Numbered from the stretch's first letter, positions 1 through 8,225 are shown. The stretch is DNA of 22,255 bases from Akkermansia sp. (GCA_017555465.1 JAFZGH010000061.1:1-22255); one strand, 5' to 3'. The notes: generated by a model from the sequence alone, not told the origin. Made by a program: numbers and translations.

Positions 1-1
1 T

Positions 2-46
2 ATCACCTCCCGCCCCAATTTCAAGGCAGAGGAAGAAGAAGCTTAA
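2..46 (+). CDS. C-terminal end of a possible upstream gene (partial)
   Basis: An open frame enters from the left edge and ends at a TAA at 44-46, giving a 14-residue tail that finishes KAEEEEA. Nothing in so short a tail identifies a family. It would converge with the PEP-CTERM gene on the other strand, and a 12-bp hairpin lies between the two stops. The acidic end is compatible with a real C-terminus, but an open frame this short can occur by chance. Confidence 0.35.
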   Translation: MTSRPNFKAEEEEA

Positions 47-72
47 GTTCCCAAACCATTCCAGAATCCAAA

Positions 73-102
73 CTGCCGCGTTCCCTTACAGGAACGCGGC
101 AG
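73..102 (-). terminator. Hairpin between convergent genes, probable terminator of the PEP-CTERM gene
   Basis: A perfect 12-bp stem (73-84 pairing with 91-102) encloses a 6-base loop. Read on the minus strand it lies 35 bases past the stop of the PEP-CTERM gene and is followed only by TTTGG, so the U-tract is weak. On the plus strand it is followed by AAAAG, not T residues. It could serve as a poor bidirectional terminator or an mRNA 3'-end stabiliser. Confidence 0.5.
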
Positions 103-136
103 AAAAGTTATGCATTCCTGGCACGCCAAAGCGCCA

Positions 137-1123
137 TCAGGCGCGGCGGCGCCGCCTTGTGCAGAGCGCCGTGAGCGCAAGCAGGCTGAGGGTTGCCGTA
201 GTCGGCTCCGGGATGATGATTTCAAAGTAAAGCATGTACGGAGAAACCGTTGTCCCTGTTTCCTGGCTCACCTCCGTACTGGTGACCCAATACAGAAGCT
301 CGTGCTTATTTCCATTCTGATCCTGCAGCACAAACTGAGAACCAATCAGATTGCCGAAACTGGAGTTCGCCGTGGCATTATCCACCTCGTAAAGGAAGTG
401 ACCGCTTCCACCGCCCATCATAATGGCCAGATAACGAGTGCCCGGCTGCACCCAGGTGTACCATGTGTTATCGTGAATCTGGAGAGTGAGGCCATTGCCG
501 GTCACATCCACCCCGGAGAGCTGGTCTGCCTGCACCACCAGAATCTTCTCGTCTTTCGGGCCGACGGTGTAGGTATGATGACTTTCACCGGTGAAGGTCA
601 TTTCCACGGTTGTAGCCAGGGAGGTCTGCACCTCTTTCACCTTGCTGGTCGGGTTATTGCCAGTAGCCACATACGGGCCGGCCGATACAGAGCCATCCAG
701 ATTCAGGCCGCCGATTTCCGGGTTCACCGTATCGGCACCGTACTCCACCTTCACGCCCTGGATTTCGGATTGCTTATCCACCAGCACCGCATCTGCAATA
801 CTCAGCTTGCAATCTTCCTGCAGATGCACCAGAGAATTACGCAAATCGGTATGCGAAAGCACATGGTTCACATCGGAACGCGCCATGTCTACATGCGTGT
901 TCTTCATTTCTGCACGATGCCCGGATTCGCCGCCCAGCTTGACGGAAGCACCACGCATATCAACATGCAGGTGGCTTACCTCACCTTCCAGCGTGGTGCT
1001 GTTGTGGCGGGAGGAAATGAGAACCTGCATATCGGCCATATCGGGCTGCTGCAGCAGGGCCGTGCCCTCCGGGGCGACCGCCTGCACCAGCCCCCCCACA
1101 CAAAAAAAAAAAAAAAAAAACAC
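137..1123 (-). CDS. PEP-CTERM sorting-domain protein, surface or exported
   Basis: 328 residues if translation begins at the GTG at 1121-1123. The C-terminus has the classic tripartite sorting tail: PEP at residues 305-307, a hydrophobic segment at about 308-322, then five Arg and a final Ala. In this family the tail is processed by an exosortase in the inner membrane, and proteins go to the cell surface or extracellular matrix. The body is rich in Val, Asp, Gly and His with alternating patterns that suggest beta structure; I recognise no enzymatic domain. The N-terminus is odd: six Phe codons from a T19 tract, then CVGGLVQA, which resembles the end of a signal peptide without a positively charged start. 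An in-frame ATG 12 codons upstream (1157-1159) has a well-placed AGGGA but is followed at once by TGA. The gene may be phase-variable, mis-sequenced at the homopolymer, or decaying. It lies 61 bases after ppa on the same strand. Confidence 0.75.
   Translation of the reverse strand: MFFFFFFCVGGLVQAVAPEGTALLQQPDMADMQVLISSRHNSTTLEGEVSHLHVDMRGASVKLGGESGHRAEMKNTHVDMARSDVNHVLSHTDLRNSLVHLQEDCKLSIADAVLVDKQSEIQGVKVEYGADTVNPEIGGLNLDGSVSAGPYVATGNNPTSKVKEVQTSLATTVEMTFTGESHHTYTVGPKDEKILVVQADQLSGVDVTGNGLTLQIHDNTWYTWVQPGTRYLAIMMGGGSGHFLYEVDNATANSSFGNLIGSQFVLQDQNGNKHELLYWVTSTEVSQETGTTVSPYMLYFEIIIPEPTTATLSLLALTALCTRRRRRA
1102..1120. repeat. A19/T19 homopolymer at the start of the PEP-CTERM gene
   Basis: Nineteen consecutive A on the plus strand (T on the coding strand) lie directly after the GTG start and encode six Phe plus the first base of Cys. 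A run of seven C (1091-1097; G on the coding strand) follows 4 bases later. Such runs slip during replication. Gain or loss of one T moves translation into frames that stop within about 60 codons. Confidence 0.9.
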
Positions 1124-1184
1124 TAATAATAAACCATTAACAGCAACAAGGAATCACATCTGAGAGTCCCTGTAGCAAAGCGGT

Positions 1185-1679
1185 TTATTTCTCAGCTGCA
1201 AAGCGCTCAAAAGAGGCATCTATGATGCGGCATGCCGTATCAATACCGAAAAAATCGCCCACTTCCGTCTTTTTATTCTGAAGCGTTTTATAAGTCAGGA
1301 AAAAGTTCTGAATTTCCTGCAGGTAGTGCGGGGGCAGGTCTTCCAGCTTGTTCACATGGTCATAGCGGGGATCGCCCACATTCACCGCCAGGATTTTCAC
1401 ATCGGGCTTGCCGCCGTCTATCATATCCATGCCGCCGATGATGCGGCAATCCACATAGCATCCCGGAAAGGTAGGCGCCGAGGTGAACACCAAGATATCC
1501 AGCGGGTCGCCATCCAGATAGCGGGTATTTTCCACAAACCCATATTCTGCCGGGTAATACACCGAGGAGTACAACACGCGGTCAAGCTTGATGCGGCCGG
1601 TCTTTTCGTCCACTTCATACTTATTGCGGCTTCCCATGGGAATCTCGATGCGGGCTTCGACAATGCGGGGAGAATTCAT
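1185..1679 (-). CDS. ppa: Inorganic pyrophosphatase, family I
   Basis: This enzyme hydrolyses pyrophosphate to two phosphates in the cytoplasm and so pulls biosynthetic reactions such as nucleic acid and aminoacyl-tRNA synthesis forward. The 164-residue product carries the family I signature DGDPLDI at residues 56-62 (metal-binding Asp56, Asp58, Asp61), a further acidic and Lys set at Asp88, Asp93 and Lys95, and KYE at 20-22. Length fits the bacterial family (about 165-180). I chose the ATG at 1679 because an upstream ATG at 1715 would lie inside the promoter, and because -10 TACGAT ends 7 bases before 1679. There is no convincing Shine-Dalgarno, so the mRNA may be leaderless. ATG at 1685 (two residues longer) is the nearest alternative. 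The PEP-CTERM gene follows 61 bases downstream and may be cotranscribed. Confidence 0.95.
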   Translation of the reverse strand: MNSPRIVEARIEIPMGSRNKYEVDEKTGRIKLDRVLYSSVYYPAEYGFVENTRYLDGDPLDILVFTSAPTFPGCYVDCRIIGGMDMIDGGKPDVKILAVNVGDPRYDHVNKLEDLPPHYLQEIQNFFLTYKTLQNKKTEVGDFFGIDTACRIIDASFERFAAEK

Positions 1680-1686
1680 GCTCATT

Positions 1687-1715
1687 ATCGTATCAATGAG
1701 GGGGAAATGTGTCAA
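1687..1715 (-). promoter_or_regulatory. Sigma70-type promoter of ppa
   Basis: On the minus strand TTGACA (1715-1710), a 17-base spacer and TACGAT (1692-1687). The -35 is perfect consensus. The predicted transcription start falls at or next to the ATG at 1679, which leaves no room for a leader. Confidence 0.75.
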
Positions 1716-1754
1716 GAAATCTCGGCCATGGCGCGAAAAAAAATCAATTTTCTC

Positions 1755-1783
1755 TTGACTGGCCCGTCAGGCTCGTGTATACT
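1755..1783 (+). promoter_or_regulatory. Sigma70-type promoter of tRNA-Cys
   Basis: TTGACT (1755-1760), a 17-base spacer and TATACT (1778-1783). The predicted start is near 1790, about 15 bases before the mature tRNA 5' end. It diverges from the ppa promoter; the two -35 boxes are 39 bases apart. Confidence 0.8.
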
Positions 1784-1804
1784 GCGCCCGCAACCAATCA
1801 CAAG

Positions 1805-1878
1805 GGCGGGATAGCCAAGTGGCCTAAGGCAACGGTTTGCAAAACCGTCATTCGTGGGTTCAAATCCCACTCCCGCCT
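1805..1878 (+). tRNA. tRNA-Cys (GCA)
   Basis: The cloverleaf is complete. The acceptor stem GGCGGGA (1805-1811) pairs perfectly with TCCCGCC (1871-1877). The anticodon stem ACGGT/ACCGT encloses TTGCAAA, giving anticodon GCA (cysteine). The T arm is GTGGG, TTCAAAT, CCCAC. The discriminator base at 1878 is T (U73), as expected for tRNA-Cys. The CCA end is not encoded (CTT follows), so it must be added enzymatically. The gene stands alone between its own promoter and terminator. Confidence 0.97.
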
Positions 1879-1885
1879 CTTCCGG

Positions 1886-1919
1886 AAAAAGCAGCAACTG
1901 GACAGTTGCTGCTTTTTTT
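1886..1919 (+). terminator. Rho-independent terminator of tRNA-Cys
   Basis: A 10-bp perfect stem (1890-1899 with 1904-1913) closes a GGAC loop and is followed by a run of seven T (1913-1919). Four A before the stem can extend pairing into the T-run. It lies 8 bases after the tRNA. Confidence 0.92.
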
Positions 1920-1924
1920 ACGAC

Positions 1925-1953
1925 TTGCCATCAGGCTCCGGGAATGGTAGAAT
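1925..1953 (+). promoter_or_regulatory. Probable promoter of the ABC ATPase-hemC unit
   Basis: TTGCCA (1925-1930), a 17-base spacer and TAGAAT (1948-1953). The predicted start is near 1960, giving a leader of about 12 bases. The same TAGAAT -10 recurs upstream of pheA. Confidence 0.6.
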
Positions 1954-1971
1954 CGCGCTTGTACCGCCGCC

Positions 1972-2985
1972 ATGGAAAATATTCTGGAAATAACCAAACT
2001 GAGCATGCACTTCCCGGTGCGTGGCGGCGTGTTCCGGCGCAAACTTGGCACGCTCAAAGCGGTGGATGATGTGACACTGCATATCAAGCGCGGTGAAACT
2101 CTCGGACTGGTAGGTGAAAGCGGTTGTGGCAAGAGCACCATCGGCCGCTGCATCGTGCGCCTGCTGGAACCCACGGCGGGTACGATTCACCTGCTGGGCA
2201 AGAATATCACGCACCGTTCGCAGTGGCGCATGCGCAAGCTGCGCCGCCGGGTGCAGATGGTGTTTCAGGATCCGGCGGGTTCCCTGAACCCGCGCATGAC
2301 GGTGCGCCACCTGATTGCCGAGCCGCTTGAAATTCACAGCATGGGCACACGCGCCAGCCGCAAGCGCCGCGTGGCCGAGCTGCTGGATTTAGTAGGACTT
2401 CCTTCCACAGCGCTCGAAAAATTCCCGCATGAATTCTCCGGCGGACAGAAGCAGCGCATCGGCATTGCGCGAGCCCTGGCCATGGACCCGAAACTGCTGG
2501 TGCTGGATGAACCGGTGAGCGCTTTGGATGTCTCGGTGCAGAGCCAGGTGCTCAACCTGCTGCTCACGCTGCAGCAGGAGCTGAATCTTTCTTACCTGTT
2601 CATTTCACACGATTTGTCTGTGGTGCGGCACATTTCTGACCGCGTGGCGGTCATGTACATGGGCAAAATTGTAGAAATGGCGGATGCCGATATCCTCTAC
2701 GACCACCCGGCGCATGCCTACACCCGCGCCCTGCTCTCGGCCATTCCATCGCCGGATCCCACACGCCGTCAGCGCACTCCCATTCTGCCGGGGGATGTTC
2801 CCTCCCCCATCGACCCGCCACCCGGCAGCGCCTTCGGCCGCCGCATCAACCACCCGTACCTCGAAGCCACCATGGGCATGGATTTAACTCCACGCGAGCT
2901 GGAACCCGGCCACTGGGTAGCACCGGATCCCTGTGCGGTTTCGCTCACCGATATGCAGCGGCTCGGGGTGGATATTTACCAGTAA
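1972..2985 (+). CDS. Peptide/nickel-type ABC transporter ATP-binding protein (OppF/DppF type)
   Basis: This is the cytoplasmic ATPase of an uptake ABC transporter of the oligopeptide/dipeptide/nickel class, 337 residues. Walker A GESGCGKST is at 48-56, the Q-loop Gln at 99 (VFQD), the signature FSGGQ at 155-159, Walker B LLVLDEP at 175-181 and the switch His at 213. The C-terminal extension after HPAHAYTRALLSAIPSP is the oligopeptide-type domain that follows the nucleotide-binding domain in OppD/F and DppD/F; its usual Cys cluster is not present. OppF-type subunits normally work with a partner ATPase (OppD), two permeases and a binding protein, none of which is in this window, so the exact substrate cannot be assigned. 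The ATG at 1972 fits the family N-terminus; there is no Shine-Dalgarno. hemC follows after 10 bases. Confidence 0.92.
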   Translation: MENILEITKLSMHFPVRGGVFRRKLGTLKAVDDVTLHIKRGETLGLVGESGCGKSTIGRCIVRLLEPTAGTIHLLGKNITHRSQWRMRKLRRRVQMVFQDPAGSLNPRMTVRHLIAEPLEIHSMGTRASRKRRVAELLDLVGLPSTALEKFPHEFSGGQKQRIGIARALAMDPKLLVLDEPVSALDVSVQSQVLNLLLTLQQELNLSYLFISHDLSVVRHISDRVAVMYMGKIVEMADADILYDHPAHAYTRALLSAIPSPDPTRRQRTPILPGDVPSPIDPPPGSAFGRRINHPYLEATMGMDLTPRELEPGHWVAPDPCAVSLTDMQRLGVDIYQ

Positions 2986-2995
2986 TCACGACTTC

Positions 2996-3925
2996 ATGAG
3001 AACTTTACGCATCGGAACCCGCGGCAGCGAACTTGCCCTTGCCCAGACTCACCAGGCCATTGCCGCCCTGCAGGCTGCAAATCCTGGTCTGCAATGCGAA
3101 ATCTGCATTATTTCCACTGCCGGCGACCAGCGCACGGATATTCCGCTGCACCAGGTGAATGCCGCTACGGGAACGGGTGATAAGGGGGTGTTCATTGCCG
3201 CGATTGAAGAAGCGCTGGCCGCCGGTGAGGTGGATTGTGCCGTGCACAGTCTCAAAGATATGCCCGGGGTGCTGGATGCGCGATTCGCGCTTGCCGCAGT
3301 GCTGCCCCGCGAGGAAATTCAGGATGTGCTGGTGGTTAAAAATGAGGCGGATATGGACTGTCCGGTGATTGCAACGGGCAGCGTGCGCCGCAGTCACTTA
3401 GTGCAGACATACTGGCAGGGTAAGGCCAGTACGGTTCCTGTGCGCGGCAATGTGGCTACCCGCCTGCGCAAACTGGCAGAAAATGCAGAGGTTTCAGCCA
3501 CGCTGCTGGCCCGCGCCGGGCTGAACCGCCTGGGTTATGACCGCGATACGTTTGAGGTGGCCGGAGTGCCGATGCAGGTGGTAGGGCTGCCGGTGAATGA
3601 CTTTCCCCCGGCGCTGGGCCAGGGGGCTATTGCGCTGGAATGCCGCAAGGACGATGCAGACGCCCGGCAGATGCTGGCGCGCGTGAACCACGAACCGACT
3701 TTCCGCTGCATTTCCTGCGAACGCGCGTTCCTGAACCTGCTGCAGGCAGATTGCTCGGTGCCGGTGGGGGGCTATGCTGAAATCAACGCCGATGACTCGC
3801 TCACACTCCACGTGGTGCATTATGATGCCAACGGGCGGCGCACAGTGCTGCAGCAGTCAGGCAGCAGCCCCGAAGCGGTAGCTGCTGCCCTGCATGCCGA
3901 TTTGCTGGCAGCGCTCAGAAGCTGA
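2996..3925 (+). CDS. hemC: Hydroxymethylbilane synthase (porphobilinogen deaminase)
   Basis: This enzyme polymerises four porphobilinogen units into hydroxymethylbilane in the cytoplasm, the last linear step before uroporphyrinogen III in heme and corrinoid synthesis. The 309-residue length is typical. Visible family motifs are RIGTRGSELALAQ at 5-17, HSLKDMP at 84-90 with the catalytic Asp88, the substrate-binding Arg cluster GSVRRSHL near 128-135, VRGNVATRL at 149-157, and ADCSVPVGGYA at 251-261, in which Cys253 is the expected attachment point of the dipyrromethane cofactor. The ATG at 2996 places RIGTRGS at the correct distance; a longer frame reaching back into the ABC gene is rejected. 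It starts 10 bases after the ABC ATPase stop, so they are probably cotranscribed, although the functions are not obviously linked. Its end overlaps the convergent autotransporter gene by 11 bases. Confidence 0.96.
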   Translation: MRTLRIGTRGSELALAQTHQAIAALQAANPGLQCEICIISTAGDQRTDIPLHQVNAATGTGDKGVFIAAIEEALAAGEVDCAVHSLKDMPGVLDARFALAAVLPREEIQDVLVVKNEADMDCPVIATGSVRRSHLVQTYWQGKASTVPVRGNVATRLRKLAENAEVSATLLARAGLNRLGYDRDTFEVAGVPMQVVGLPVNDFPPALGQGAIALECRKDDADARQMLARVNHEPTFRCISCERAFLNLLQADCSVPVGGYAEINADDSLTLHVVHYDANGRRTVLQQSGSSPEAVAAALHADLLAALRS

Positions 3926-6900
3926 GGCGGTAGCCAACGGCGCCGTTGACTTCCGATTCATCGAATCGACATTCATAGCTGCAATCCATAAACAACGAGC
4001 CGCTTTCCTCTCCAATGGGGATGGTGATGCCGATGCCCATTTCCAGCCCGAGGCGGTGCGATTCGGCTGTGCGCACACGTGCTCGCCGCCCGGACAAGGC
4101 CAGCAGGCTTGAAGTGACATGACTGCGGGTATCGCCGGCATCGGCTTTCACAAGGAAGCGTGTGTACACCGGGCAGCTGCGGTTATACAGGCTTTCAAAG
4201 GCCGTTGTATGCAGACGGAGTCCCAGGCCAAAGGTCACCACATCCATATCTTGCTTGCCGAAGCGGAGGGCGGCATCGGAGCCATGTTCCCGGTAGCCGT
4301 CAATACCCGTGTGCCGGTAGCTGATATTGAAAATGGGCTGCAGAAGCGCGGGAGAAACGGTATTCAGGGGGATGTCGTACCCCACTTCGTAGAGCAGCCC
4401 CAGGCTCATACCATCGGTGTTGCCGCTAGTGCGATACTGGCCAGAGCCGTAGGATACACGGCGTTTCAATTCAATATCGGACCATCCGAAAGCCCCGACC
4501 AGCGAATGACTCCAGCGGCGGCGGGTGTACTTGCCAAAAACACTCATGTAGCAGCTTACGGCATCACCCGCCACCCTATCCGGGCCGCGACCCTCGATGT
4601 CGCCATACATGGCAGTAAAGGCCAGTCCTGCCGACAATGATGTGGAAAAAGCGGCATCAAGGCCCACCGTGCCACCCCAGCTGCTCAGGCTGTAGCCTGT
4701 ATCTGTGCCATCGGCCTGTAATCGGCGGCGGTCGCCTTCCGCATTCACCCAGGCATGGAGGCACGGCAAATTGTCATAAACATAGCCTGGAGCAAGCCCC
4801 ATTTCAACGGTTCGGTTGCGGATGGATTTCAGCTGGCGTTCCATATCCCCAGCCACGGCAGAGGACAGCACCGCCGCTCCGGCGCCTGCGGCTGCTGCCA
4901 TGAGCTCACCAGCCGCGGCATTATCCCCCGAATCCAGCAGGGTGTCAACTCCATGAACCAGAGCCGCTGTATCCGGCGAAGCAACAAGCACCTGGGCAGG
5001 CAGATTCCAGAACAGCGCGGCGCCGGCATGGGCATTGTACGAGCCGGCGGCTTCCGAATAGAGATTGCGACTGCTCATGATGGTATGGAGAATCAGATAG
5101 TTATCTTCTGCGCTCAGCCAGGCAGAATCAATCCCCCGGAAGGCCCCGCCGCTGCCGAGTGTTACCGCGGCGCGGGCATCTGCCCCCAGCTCTGCACTCT
5201 GTACCAGCCCCAGCACCAGAGTACCATCCGGACGCAGCTCCACGGGCAGGTTGCTCACAGACTGCAGGGTCAGCGCAGCATCCTCTGCCACTTCCAATAC
5301 CCCCAGATTCAGCACATCGCCTCCTGCTCCGGTATTCCACACCAGTGTGGTGGATGAGCCGCTCTGCAAGGCTAACGCCCCCAGGGTCAGCACCGTATTG
5401 CTGCCATCAGGCCCATTCTGCTGCAAGGTCATTGTGCCCAGATTCTGCACACGCCAGGCAGCTGTTCCCTGCACCTGCTGCAGGGTGAAATGCCCCCCAC
5501 CTGAATCCACAGATAAAACAGAGGGCATATCACCGGCAAGCCTTCCGCTAAACACGGCATCACGCACATTGCCGATGCTGAATATCCCACCGGCAGACTG
5601 CATGCTGCCGCTGCCGCTCAACGAACCGACCCCGCCGCGAGCAGCTAATGCTCCATTCAACACCAATTCACCCTCACCGCTCAAACTGCCCGCATAGGCC
5701 AGGGAATCAGCTGTAATTTCCAGCGTACTGCCAGCCGCCAGTTCCAATGCAGCATACCCGCTCAGGCGCTGCACGGCACTTCCCCGCCCGGTCAGGCGCA
5801 GCAGTCCTTCATCCAATTCCAGCCAGGAAGCATTCAGCACACCGCCAATGGTCAACGTGCCACTTCCCGTCTTGACCAGCTGCACGGCGTTACCGGCTGT
5901 CACGTTACCGCTGAACAAGGTATTGGCAGTGTTGATTTCAGCCTCCTGCTCCGGGGTAAGACTGCTGTCCACATTTCCCAGTACTTCATTGTTAAGCAGC
6001 ACGCGCACTACGCCGACGGCTTCATCTGTATTAGAAACGATGAAATTCCCCATTCCCAGCAGATTATTCACCCAGGCCTCCTGCGCATCATCACCAGGCA
6101 GGAGCAGCGACAGCGTATACCCGGCATCTACATACGTGGCCTTGTAATCCTGCAATCTTGTGTAACTGGTCACGGTGGAGTAATCGCCGTTCTCCGTCAC
6201 CATGTACACATCCACCACTGTTCCCTCCAGCACGATATTGCCATTTTCCACCCCCAGGACAACCAGTCCCAGAGCTTCCGGCGATATGGCACTGTTGGCA
6301 AATAAACTGGCAGCAGTCACTCCGGGCTGCAGCACCATATCAGCATTAGTAATATGTAAGTACACCGCCTGCCTCTTCCCTTGCAGAATACTTTTAACAG
6401 CCTCATTGTCCAGTGTTACCGCTGCTGAATCATGGATAATCAATACACCATCCTGCAGTTCCAGCAAGCTTTGCTTACCGGCTGCGGGCACAGACTCACT
6501 CCCCACATTGGAAGCGCCCAGACTGAGATAGAGCGACTCTGTTCCTCCATTCATTCCCACGTTCAAATCCCCCTGAATGCCACGCAGCTGACCTGCGGTG
6601 TCTATACGAACACTCTGCAATAGACCAGCAGATGTTCCCCCGGCATCGACCATGCAAGCTGCAGCCACCTCCGCCACCAGTGAACCTTCCACTGTGGTGA
6701 TAGCCTGTGTCAGGCTGCCATTGACCAGCGTAAACTGCCCTGCACCGAGCTGTACCGAGCCAGCCCAGGTGGCGGCAACAGCTGCTGACCCCAGAGCGAC
6801 TTCACAACCAGTGTCAATTATCAGGCGCCCTGTGCTGGTATTCTGTCCAGCGAGGGTGAGCAGTCCAGACCCGCGCTGTCGCAGGTTGGCAGCCCCGGTC

Positions 6901-8159
6901 ACAGAACCGCTCAGCGTAGTGGCATTGCTATACCAGATGACATAGTTCATATTGGCCGCAGCGGCGTTCAAAGTAGCCTGAACTTCACCTGAGCCAGTCA
7001 CATCCTGACCGCCGAACTGCCAGCTCACCGCCGTATTTCCAGGGTGCGTAAACACCCCATTGAACTGGCTTATATCACCGCTCATCGTAATAGCGCTCGA
7101 AGGTTTCAGGATGAGTGTTCCGCTGCCAATCACCGAACCACTGAAACCGTAAGATGCCCCTGTGCTGCCGTCCATATATGTGGTTGTTCCCGCAACGATT
7201 TCCAGATGAGCGGAAGTGGTTGTATTCGTACCGAACCAGAAGCGCTGCCCCGCCACATGCACCCGTGTACTGCTACCGCCCATCGAAGAGCCACTGGCAA
7301 AAGATACACTGCCGGAATCCGGGGCACCATCTCCCTGCAGCAGGACAACACCGCTGAAAGCGCTGTTGTCCCCCTGGACGGTAAGTTGCCCGCTGGCACT
7401 GAGGAACGAAATGACACCGCTGCCGCTGAAACCGCCTGCCAGGGTACCCTGTCCGCTGGTCTTGGAAACGGCCAGAGTACCGCCATTCACCTGCAGAGTC
7501 CCGGCATACGATTCGCGCGCAGCCCCCCAGCTGAGCAGGAGTGTACCGTCTCCGTTCTTTTCCAGCCCCAGCTGCAACACTCGTTTCACGCCATCGCTAG
7601 AGTTCCAGTCCACATCGTTCCCATTAGTATCAACACGAACTGGCGAGGCAGAGGAGGAAAGAATCCGCGCGCTGACATCCAGAGTCTGGCCTGCACCATA
7701 TTGCAGCGTACCGCCATTGAACGAGAGCCCGGCAGTGCCTAGCGCGCGCTCTGCCCCCAGCTCCAGGATACCACCTTGCAAATCAACATTTCCGCTGAAT
7801 TGCTCATTGTCCAGATTCAGCCGCAGAACAGTGGCATTTCCGCTGATGCTGAGGTTTCCACTGCTCACAATACCGGCAGATTCAGCAGATGCGGAAGCAA
7901 AGGTATAGTCACCACCCAGCACGGTGACAGATGCCGGGGTAACGCGATCAATGGTCACCGTGCCGTCATTCTCTGCCCCGAAGCTGACATTCTGCCCTGC
8001 CGGTGTACTGCCACTTGTGTTGCGCCATTCAGCAGCAGACGAATCACTCCAGGTGGCAGAACCGCCGCTCCACAACCATTCAGCATACACCGAAGGAGGC
8101 ATCAAAGACATAACGCCCAGCAGGGCCATACGAAGCAGGAAAGGCAGATGCGTTTTCAT
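3915..8159 (-). CDS. Autotransporter with beta-strand-repeat passenger and C-terminal barrel
   Basis: A type V secretion protein of 1414 residues. From the N-terminus: a signal peptide with likely cleavage after VYA (about residue 27); a long Gly/Ser/Thr/Ala-rich passenger with recurring GxGTLxLxG-like strand units typical of the autotransporter-associated beta-strand repeat; an alpha-helical linker at about 1065-1134 (Ala-rich, then QLKSIRNRTVEMG); and an outer-membrane beta-barrel at about 1135-1414 with alternating strands ending in GYRLSF, so a terminal aromatic residue as needed for barrel assembly. The passenger is expected at the cell surface; no protease or lipase catalytic motif is evident, so an adhesin-like or structural role is plausible. 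I chose the ATG at 8159 (MKTHLPFLL) rather than one at 8183, because a promoter -10 ends 7 bases before 8159. The gene has its own promoter and converges on hemC. Confidence 0.93.
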   Translation of the reverse strand: MKTHLPFLLRMALLGVMSLMPPSVYAEWLWSGGSATWSDSSAAEWRNTSGSTPAGQNVSFGAENDGTVTIDRVTPASVTVLGGDYTFASASAESAGIVSSGNLSISGNATVLRLNLDNEQFSGNVDLQGGILELGAERALGTAGLSFNGGTLQYGAGQTLDVSARILSSSASPVRVDTNGNDVDWNSSDGVKRVLQLGLEKNGDGTLLLSWGAARESYAGTLQVNGGTLAVSKTSGQGTLAGGFSGSGVISFLSASGQLTVQGDNSAFSGVVLLQGDGAPDSGSVSFASGSSMGGSSTRVHVAGQRFWFGTNTTTSAHLEIVAGTTTYMDGSTGASYGFSGSVIGSGTLILKPSSAITMSGDISQFNGVFTHPGNTAVSWQFGGQDVTGSGEVQATLNAAAANMNYVIWYSNATTLSGSVTGAANLRQRGSGLLTLAGQNTSTGRLIIDTGCEVALGSAAVAATWAGSVQLGAGQFTLVNGSLTQAITTVEGSLVAEVAAACMVDAGGTSAGLLQSVRIDTAGQLRGIQGDLNVGMNGGTESLYLSLGASNVGSESVPAAGKQSLLELQDGVLIIHDSAAVTLDNEAVKSILQGKRQAVYLHITNADMVLQPGVTAASLFANSAISPEALGLVVLGVENGNIVLEGTVVDVYMVTENGDYSTVTSYTRLQDYKATYVDAGYTLSLLLPGDDAQEAWVNNLLGMGNFIVSNTDEAVGVVRVLLNNEVLGNVDSSLTPEQEAEINTANTLFSGNVTAGNAVQLVKTGSGTLTIGGVLNASWLELDEGLLRLTGRGSAVQRLSGYAALELAAGSTLEITADSLAYAGSLSGEGELVLNGALAARGGVGSLSGSGSMQSAGGIFSIGNVRDAVFSGRLAGDMPSVLSVDSGGGHFTLQQVQGTAAWRVQNLGTMTLQQNGPDGSNTVLTLGALALQSGSSTTLVWNTGAGGDVLNLGVLEVAEDAALTLQSVSNLPVELRPDGTLVLGLVQSAELGADARAAVTLGSGGAFRGIDSAWLSAEDNYLILHTIMSSRNLYSEAAGSYNAHAGAALFWNLPAQVLVASPDTAALVHGVDTLLDSGDNAAAGELMAAAAGAGAAVLSSAVAGDMERQLKSIRNRTVEMGLAPGYVYDNLPCLHAWVNAEGDRRRLQADGTDTGYSLSSWGGTVGLDAAFSTSLSAGLAFTAMYGDIEGRGPDRVAGDAVSCYMSVFGKYTRRRWSHSLVGAFGWSDIELKRRVSYGSGQYRTSGNTDGMSLGLLYEVGYDIPLNTVSPALLQPIFNISYRHTGIDGYREHGSDAALRFGKQDMDVVTFGLGLRLHTTAFESLYNRSCPVYTRFLVKADAGDTRSHVTSSLLALSGRRARVRTAESHRLGLEMGIGITIPIGEESGSLFMDCSYECRFDESEVNGAVGYRLSF

Positions 8160-8166
8160 ATCATGC

Positions 8167-8194
8167 ACCATATCACAGCGCATGTGTCTTTCAA
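8167..8194 (-). promoter_or_regulatory. Probable promoter of the autotransporter gene
   Basis: On the minus strand TTGAAA (8194-8189), a 16-base spacer and TATGGT (8172-8167). The predicted start is at about 8160, directly before the ATG at 8159, so the message would be leaderless. The -10 is weaker than the others in this window. Confidence 0.5.
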
Positions 8195-8225
8195 GATGTT
8201 TGAGCTAGTTATTAGAGCGTCATGG

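Noticed and set aside
73..102. Hairpin as terminator of the upstream plus-strand gene
   Set aside because: On the plus strand it is followed by AAAAG, not a T-run; the minus-strand reading is somewhat better.
110..1126. Long open frame on the plus strand opposite the PEP-CTERM gene
   Set aside because: It has no recognisable domain and ends in Lys from the A19 tract, while the minus-strand frame has a full PEP-CTERM tail. It is a shadow.
1680..1715. Upstream ATG for ppa (12 more residues)
   Set aside because: It would start inside the -35 box of a near-perfect promoter, and the extra residues have no counterpart in the family.
2933..2995. Longer N-terminus for hemC overlapping the ABC ATPase gene
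   Set aside because: The family begins right at MRTLRIGTRGS; the extra 21 residues come from the other frame of the ABC gene.
4384..4391. ACTTCGTA inside the autotransporter gene
   Set aside because: It matches only 8 of 9 bases of the intergenic motif and is explained by codons; not counted as a copy.
4119..7908. Many 60-250-codon open frames antisense to the autotransporter
   Set aside because: They arise from the repetitive GC-rich coding strand; none has a domain, a plausible start region or a consistent codon pattern.
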